10,917 bases of DNA from JBCBKZ01 sp039026975 (GTDB taxonomy: Bacteria > Bacteroidota > Bacteroidia > J057), in contig JBCCLI010000215.1 in assembly GCA_039026975.1 (NCBI GenBank), positions 1-10,917 on the forward strand, read 5' to 3'. Shown here one piece after another: positions 7,312 through 10,917 of this stretch. Made by a program: the position numbers and the translations under genes. The notes under the pieces are model-generated. The model made no database searches. It saw only the letters and a program-made list of their open reading frames with translations, and was not told the origin of the DNA. Numbering within the stretch: position 1 is the stretch's first letter; each line of letters opens with the position of its first letter.

Positions 7312-8064
7312 TTACGCAAACTGTAATTCTCTATATGTCCTGTAAGTAGGTCTTTTGGGAGAAAAGATTGCAAAGAGTGTCGTATCTTCTTGTACTTCCA
7401 CTGACAGGCTAGGCTCATCCTCAACCTTGATGAAGTCATCTTGAACTATTTCCTGCTCAGCATGACTAAGCTTGCCGCTAATAGCATAGATAGAAGCTAC
7501 TTGATCTGTAGGAATCTTAATGGTTTGTGTACCCTGACTTAGCTGGAATTCTTCAATAGTAAGGCCAGCGGTATCCAGCCATAAGGGAGAACCTTCTCCT
7601 ATGAGAATTTTCCTGACTACGCCCTCTTCTTCTATTCTTGGAAAGCTGGTATCCTCATAGTCATCATAAGAAGCCTCTTTTCTGAAGGTCTGTGTCAGGT
7701 CAGGGTCTGTCCATATTTGGAAGATATGTGATCCTGCCAGGAGTTTTTCAGCATGACTGATTCCGCTCCCTGACCTAATGATTTGGGCATCCCCTGCATT
7801 TAGGAGCTTCCATTCCCTTAGTTTGGTATCATAATGTTCTATCTGACCCTTGAGCACAAAGGACATAATTTCAAATCCTTTGTGAGGATGTAGTCCTATG
7901 GTACTTCCTTCATCAGACCAGGCATGCGCCCAGTAAAAGAGGGTGGAATAGGCATGTAGCTTACCCCCTTCATGAGAAAAACCAATGGGCTTATTTTCTA
8001 ATATAGCCCCTCCATTAAATTGGCCAAAGGCTTGTTTATCTTTAGGGATAATGAGAACAGACAT
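7312..8064 (-). CDS. Pirin family cupin protein (possible quercetinase-like dioxygenase)
   Basis: This 250-residue bicupin has the pirin signature. In the N-terminal cupin, GLHPHKGFEIMSFVLKG (57-73) and SGSGISHAE (98-106) provide the metal ligands His59, His61, His104 and Glu106. The C-terminal cupin starts near 150 (VRKILIGEGS..) and has no such ligand set, as usual. Bacterial relatives such as E. coli YhhW show quercetin 2,3-dioxygenase activity, while others are redox-responsive regulators; which applies here is unknown. It is downstream of a TetR regulator on the same strand with an 84-base gap containing a palindrome and a hairpin over its start codon, so the regulator probably controls it. 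Length is within the family range of about 230-300. Confidence 0.93.
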   Translation of the reverse strand: MSVLIIPKDKQAFGQFNGGAILENKPIGFSHEGGKLHAYSTLFYWAHAWSDEGSTIGLHPHKGFEIMSFVLKGQIEHYDTKLREWKLLNAGDAQIIRSGSGISHAEKLLAGSHIFQIWTDPDLTQTFRKEASYDDYEDTSFPRIEEEGVVRKILIGEGSPLWLDTAGLTIEEFQLSQGTQTIKIPTDQVASIYAISGKLSHAEQEIVQDDFIKVEDEPSLSVEVQEDTTLFAIFSPKRPTYRTYRELQFA

Positions 8065-8096
8065 AGTCGTAATAGTTTATTTCTACTACGACTATG
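8062..8096 (-). promoter_or_regulatory. Hairpin enclosing the pirin start codon
   Basis: CATAGTCGT (8062-8070) is the perfect inverse of ACGACTATG (8088-8096). Inside, AATAG (8071-8075) and CTACT (8083-8087) pair except at one position, leaving a 7-base loop. In pirin mRNA, the start codon (8064-8062) forms the last three paired bases of a 13-of-14-bp stem. This could hide the start from ribosomes, or the DNA dyad could be a protein site. Confidence 0.55.
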
Positions 8097-8104
8097 CAAT
8101 AATA
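8097..8104 (-). promoter_or_regulatory. Candidate -7 promoter element for the pirin gene
   Basis: Read on the minus strand this is TATTATTG, one mismatch from the Bacteroidota -7 consensus TAnnTTTG. Transcription would start within the hairpin that covers the pirin start codon. No good -33 TTG is seen at the expected distance, so confidence is low. The 16-bp palindrome overlaps its upstream edge. Confidence 0.25.
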
Positions 8105-8118
8105 ATGTTTAAACATTA
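8103..8118. promoter_or_regulatory. Perfect 16-bp palindrome, candidate operator for pirin
   Basis: TAATGTTTAAACATTA is self-complementary over all 16 bases. It lies 39 bases upstream of the pirin start codon, between the TetR stop and the pirin start, and overlaps the candidate -7 element. Its length suits a TetR-family dimer, and the regulator is the adjacent gene. That the encoded regulator binds here is inference; the different GACC-AGTC motif upstream of the regulator gene is the alternative operator. Confidence 0.5.
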
Positions 8119-8148
8119 ACCTCTTCTCATACGCTAGGTGAAAGGAGC

Positions 8149-8736
8149 CTAGGTAAGAGAAAACTGATTCAGTAGATACTGGAGGTAATGTGGCGTCTTA
8201 TGAATTTTACTGAGGAGTAGCGCTCCCTCTAGTTGAATGAGGAAGTTTCTTCCAAATTCTTCAGCCTTATTTTCTGGCATGCCACTTTTCAGGGCTTTAT
8301 CAGCAAACACTACTTCCCACTCGGAGTAGTATCTGCTACAAACAGCCAGAATATGAGGATGGGTATTACTGATCTCAATAGCTACTGGTGCTAGTGGACT
8401 ACCCACTTGATAGTCTGACTCTATCAGCCGCTGGGAGAAATAGTCTATGACCCTTTCCATGGCGTCTAACAGATCCAGGCTATTTTCCATTACATCCATG
8501 AGGTCATCAGTGAGCTTTTTAGCTTCTCCTTCCAGAGCAGCTATAACTAGCTCATCTTTCCCTCCAGTAAAGTAATGGTAAAGAGAACCCTTAGGAGTTT
8601 TACTAGTTCTGAGAATTTCACTCAGACCAGTTCCATGATATCCTTTTCTTTGTAGTAATCTAGCAGTAGTTTGGAGCAAGCGGTCGCGTGTAGAGCTGGT
8701 TTTTTGGGGCGTACTAGGCGTATGAAACTCAAGCAT
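8149..8736 (-). CDS. TetR/AcrR family transcriptional regulator, LmrA/QdoR-like
   Basis: This 195-residue protein has an N-terminal tail of about 16 residues and then a TetR DNA-binding domain (about 17-63: RDRLLQTTARLLQRKGY, then GTGLSEIL, then PKGSLYHYF). The following TGGKDEL (57-63) matches the PGGKEEL wording typical of the LmrA/YxaF(QdoR) subgroup. The ligand domain has SPLAPVAIEIS (about 113-123), aligned with the subgroup's CPVAAVALE stretch, and ends with LIQLEGALLLSK. It is expected to be a cytosolic repressor dimer released by a small hydrophobic or aromatic ligand. It precedes the pirin gene on the same strand and diverges from the MOSC gene, so either or both may be targets. Family assignment is strong; the ligand is unknown. 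Confidence 0.92.
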   Translation of the reverse strand: MLEFHTPSTPQKTSSTRDRLLQTTARLLQRKGYHGTGLSEILRTSKTPKGSLYHYFTGGKDELVIAALEGEAKKLTDDLMDVMENSLDLLDAMERVIDYFSQRLIESDYQVGSPLAPVAIEISNTHPHILAVCSRYYSEWEVVFADKALKSGMPENKAEEFGRNFLIQLEGALLLSKIHKTPHYLQYLLNQFSLT

Positions 8737-8805
8737 AAATTGCGGCCAGTCTTATGTGTGAACGTTGAACTAAAGATTTAAAACGAAAAAAACGGTTGAA
8801 AAATA

Positions 8806-8823
8806 TAGACCAGTCGGATAGAT
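8806..8823. promoter_or_regulatory. Candidate TetR operator in the regulator-MOSC intergenic region
   Basis: TAGACCAGTCGGATAGAT contains the short dyad GAC-CA-GTC (8808-8815), similar to GACC-GTC cores that I recall for LmrA/QdoR and NemR-type boxes. CCAGTC recurs at 8747-8752, and GACTG occurs inverted at 8837-8841. It lies between the divergent promoters of the regulator and MOSC genes, a normal place for autoregulation. The dyad is imperfect outside its core. Confidence 0.4.
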
Positions 8824-8891
8824 GTGTGGTATCCTTGACTGACCCTTCAAATACTATACCACTAAAATGATATTTTTACTCCAGAAATACA

Positions 8892-9719
8892 ATGATTAGA
8901 ATTAAGGAAATATACACCTACCCAATAAAGTCTTTTTCCGGAATACCCATGAATTCTGCCCGTTTAGGCATTAGAGGCATGGCCTATGACAGAAGATGGA
9001 TGCTTATAGATGATTCCGGCAGGTTCCTTTCACAACGGGAAGAGCCAAGTTTGTGTTTTCTTTCCCCTACTATAATGGGTGACAAACTGATCATTCATGA
9101 TAAACGTGATTCTGGCTATTCTCCACTGGTATTACCGCTGCATCCTGAAACAGGAAAAATGATGAGTGTCTCAGTCTGGGGAGATGAAATGGAAGCTAGA
9201 TTATGTGAAGGCGAAATAGAAAAATGGATGGAAGAACGAGTAGGGAAAGGGTACAAGATGGTTTATCAGCCAGATAGTACAGATCGTAAGGTAGACCCTC
9301 GCTATGCGCAGAATGGAGAAAACGTGAGTTTCGCTGATTCTTATCCTTACATGTTAATGAGCCAGAAATCTCTGGATTTTCTCAATGAAAAATTATCTGA
9401 TCCTATGGTAATCGAAAGATTCCGTCCTAACATTTTAGTTGAAGGCACAGCTGCTTTTGAAGAGGACAGCTGGGGTAATATTCGTATTGGATCGGCTAGC
9501 TTTAAGGCAGTAAAACCTTGCGCCAGATGCAGTTTGACAACTGTAGACCCTACAACTGCCCAGAAAGGTAAGGAACCTATGAAAACTTTATCTACTTTCA
9601 GAAAGTCTGGTAGAAAAATATTATTCGGTCAGCACTTATTGCTCATAGAGGGAGATGAAATAGCCGTAGGGGATATTTTAGAAGTCCATTCTACTAAGGA
9701 AGTTCCATTGTTTGACTAA
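8892..9719 (+). CDS. MOSC domain protein, mARC/YcbX-like molybdenum-cofactor oxidoreductase
   Basis: This 275-residue protein starts with the MOSC N-terminal barrel (IKEIYTYPIKSFSGI, then GIRGMAYDRRWMLID and FLSQRE). The MOSC domain follows, with SYPYMLMSQKSLDFLN, RFRPNILVEG (176-185), EDSWGNIRIG and KPCARCSLTTVDP (208-220). Cys210/Cys213 lie in the CxRC motif that carries the molybdenum-ligating cysteine in mARC and YcbX. The late FGQHLLL and VGD motifs also match mARC. Relatives reduce N-hydroxylated compounds such as hydroxylaminopurines with electrons from partner redox proteins. It ends without the C-terminal 2Fe-2S ferredoxin domain of E. coli YcbX, so it needs a separate electron donor. 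Divergent from the TetR regulator across 155 bases, which suggests shared control. Confidence 0.92.
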   Translation: MIRIKEIYTYPIKSFSGIPMNSARLGIRGMAYDRRWMLIDDSGRFLSQREEPSLCFLSPTIMGDKLIIHDKRDSGYSPLVLPLHPETGKMMSVSVWGDEMEARLCEGEIEKWMEERVGKGYKMVYQPDSTDRKVDPRYAQNGENVSFADSYPYMLMSQKSLDFLNEKLSDPMVIERFRPNILVEGTAAFEEDSWGNIRIGSASFKAVKPCARCSLTTVDPTTAQKGKEPMKTLSTFRKSGRKILFGQHLLLIEGDEIAVGDILEVHSTKEVPLFD

Positions 9720-9817
9720 ACGAATGATAATTTTTTCTGGAATAACTAACACAGATAGATTTTCAGCTTTAAACAGGTGATAAAGTTTCTCTTGTGAAGG
9801 TAATTGTGAGTCATAAA

Positions 9818-9871
9818 GTCGGTGCCATAATATGTATCCTCATACAACGGCATGAGTCTACAGGAACCGAC
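9818..9871 (+). promoter_or_regulatory. Candidate structured RNA element 1 in the guaB leader
   Basis: GTCGGT (9818-9823) pairs perfectly with ACCGAC (9866-9871). It encloses GCC/GGC (9824-9826/9849-9851) and a TATG/CATA hairpin (9831-9834/9841-9844), leaving an unpaired stretch of about 14 bases (9852-9865). A closed stem around a conserved-looking bulge is riboswitch-like, but it does not match the purine riboswitch or other classes I can recall. Confidence 0.35.
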
Positions 9872-9906
9872 GAGTTTTGTGTTCTTATTTGTTTACATTC
9901 CTTTGC

Positions 9907-9984
9907 GAGAGAGAGTTAGAGGCTTACATGACGACATCTGAATAAGAATAAGCGCCTTCTCAGACGACGTAAGTCTCTTCTCTC
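9907..9984 (+). promoter_or_regulatory. Candidate long stem-loop (element 2) in the guaB leader
   Basis: GAGGCTTAC (9919-9927) pairs with GTAAGTCTC (9969-9977) with one G-U. Outside it GAGAG (9907-9911) pairs with CTCTC (9980-9984), and inside it TCTGA (9937-9941) pairs with TCAGA (9960-9964). ACGAC occurs on both sides of the interior loop. Weakly T-rich sequence follows (9985-10010), so it could act as an attenuator or end the MOSC transcript. It starts 85 bases before guaB ends its leader. Confidence 0.4.
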
Positions 9985-10068
9985 ATTTTGAATCTTTTTT
10001 CTTTCCTAAAGGATTATCCAAAAATAGCTGTAACTTTACTCGGCAAATGTCAGTAACAGATATTTGCC

Positions 10069-10917
10069 ATGACACCAAACCAGAAACTTTCATATGAAGG
10101 ACTTACCTATGATGATGTCCTTCTTCTTCCTGCATATTCTGAAGTTCTCCCCAGAGAAGTAAACACGGAAACCAAGCTTACCAGAGAAATCAATCTGATG
10201 GTTCCCATTGCTAGTGCAGCTATGGATACGGTTACAGAGCACCGTATGGCGATAGCTATGGCTGCTAATGGGGGAATAGGGATTATTCATAAAAATATGT
10301 CCATTGAACGCCAGGCAGAAGAGGTAAGAAGGGTGAAACGATCAGAAAGTGGGATGATTGTAGATCCTATTACACTTACGGCGGAGGATACGCTCCTCAG
10401 AGCTACCCAAATCATGGCTGAGCATAGAATCGGGGGGATTCCCATTGTGGATGACCATGGGAAGCTAATAGGGATCATCACCAATAGAGACCTGCGTTTT
10501 GCAGAAGCTAATGGGAGAAAGGTGAAAGAGCTCATGACTTCCGAAAACCTAATCACAGCTCCCGAGGGGACTACCCTGGAAAAGGCCAAAGGAATTCTTC
10601 AGGAGTATAAGATCGAGAAACTTCCCGTAGTAGATGCCCATGGTAAGCTAGTGGGTCTTATCACTTATAGGGACATCATTAAGAAACAGAATTTCCCCCA
10701 CGCATGTAAAGATCATTTGGGAAGGCTGAGGGCAGGAGCCGCAGTAAGTGTGTCAGCTGATGTACATGAAAGAATACCCGCCCTTATTAAAGCAGGGGTA
10801 GATGTGATTACAATAGATACGGCGCACGGTCACTCAGCTGGAGTGCTTAGGTCTATCAAAAATATCCGAGAACAATACCCAGATCTCCAAATCATAGGAG
10901 GAAACGTAGCTACCAAA
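10069..10917 (+). CDS. guaB: Inosine-5'-monophosphate dehydrogenase (partial; C-terminus beyond right edge)
   Basis: The first 283 codons of IMP dehydrogenase are present; the family is usually about 490 residues. The enzyme oxidises IMP to XMP with NAD+, the committed step of GMP synthesis in the cytosol. The N-terminus has LTYDDVLLLPAYSEVLP, then SAAMDTVTEHRMAIAMAANGGIGIIHKNM, both diagnostic. Two CBS domains follow (about 95-147 and 152-206) inserted in the barrel; in this family they bind nucleotides for allosteric control. DTAHGHS begins at Asp250, the NAD-site aspartate region, and the window ends in GGNVATK. The catalytic Cys loop and flap lie beyond the edge. The ATG at 10069 gives the normal short lead before the LTYDDV motif. 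The long structured leader suggests post-transcriptional control. Confidence 0.96.
   Translation, partial: MTPNQKLSYEGLTYDDVLLLPAYSEVLPREVNTETKLTREINLMVPIASAAMDTVTEHRMAIAMAANGGIGIIHKNMSIERQAEEVRRVKRSESGMIVDPITLTAEDTLLRATQIMAEHRIGGIPIVDDHGKLIGIITNRDLRFAEANGRKVKELMTSENLITAPEGTTLEKAKGILQEYKIEKLPVVDAHGKLVGLITYRDIIKKQNFPHACKDHLGRLRAGAAVSVSADVHERIPALIKAGVDVITIDTAHGHSAGVLRSIKNIREQYPDLQIIGGNVATK

Larger units (their letters stand above)
9720..10068. other. 349-base gene-free region upstream of guaB
   Basis: No open frame here looks like a protein. The region must contain the end of the MOSC transcript and the guaB promoter and leader. Two folded elements are visible (9818-9871 and 9907-9984). No canonical TAnnTTTG promoter or T-box feature was found. 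The 84 bases from 9985 to guaB hold a T-rich stretch and no clear hairpin. Confidence 0.5.

Noticed and set aside
7206..7439. A 77-codon minus-strand frame overlapping the 3' ends of the epimerase and pirin genes
   Set aside because: It is out of frame with the clear pirin gene and crosses the palindrome; no family features.
9826..9871. CATAATATG followed by GTCTAC, recalling the core words of a purine riboswitch
   Set aside because: The P2/P3 loop words are in the wrong order and spacing, and the closing stem does not fit the purine riboswitch architecture.
10287..10589. A 100-codon minus-strand frame
   Set aside because: Antisense to the CBS domains of guaB, whose reading frame and motifs are unambiguous.

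Overview
The window looks like a chromosomal segment of a Bacteroidota bacterium, probably of the order Cytophagales. This is an inference from moderate AT bias, the lack of clear Shine-Dalgarno sequences, and the gene families present: a very large secreted amidase with CUB and FN3 modules, a COQ7-like ferritin fold, a TIGR01777 epimerase and a pirin. No database search was possible. Seven protein genes are supported, plus several non-coding dyads. I see no rRNA, tRNA, insertion sequence or CRISPR array.

Layout: positions 1-4034 (minus) carry the N-terminal 1,344 residues of a huge secreted zinc amidase whose C-terminus lies beyond the left edge. Reading outward it has a signal peptide, a lytic-transglycosylase-like domain with the expected Glu replaced by Gln, a PGRP/Amidase_2 domain, CUB, FN3, CUB, a Pro/Asp linker and two tandem modules of about 289 residues. 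Divergent from it (4235-4738, plus) is a COQ7-like ferritin-fold protein with only part of the expected di-iron ligand set. Convergent with that is a class V PLP aminotransferase (4962-6023, minus). A 309-base structured intergenic region then precedes a TIGR01777 SDR epimerase (6333-7214, plus).

From 7215 to 9719 there is a small redox or xenobiotic-type cluster. A pirin (7312-8064, minus) follows an LmrA/QdoR-like TetR regulator (8149-8736, minus), and a mARC/YcbX-like MOSC protein (8892-9719, plus) diverges from the regulator. The regulator-pirin gap holds a perfect 16-bp palindrome and a long hairpin that encloses the pirin start codon. The regulator-MOSC gap holds a GACC-AGTC motif. In Bacillus subtilis, related regulators (LmrA/QdoR) control a cupin quercetinase, so regulator plus pirin may be an analogous flavonoid or electrophile response unit.

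The right end (10069 onward, plus) is the first 283 codons of IMP dehydrogenase (guaB). It is preceded by 349 bases without a gene that contain two stem-loop structures, a candidate leader or small RNA.

Most of the window is ordinary metabolism. The points most worth a second look are the modular amidase, the COQ7-like protein in a probable menaquinone user, the palindrome and start-codon hairpin controlling the pirin, and the structured guaB leader.
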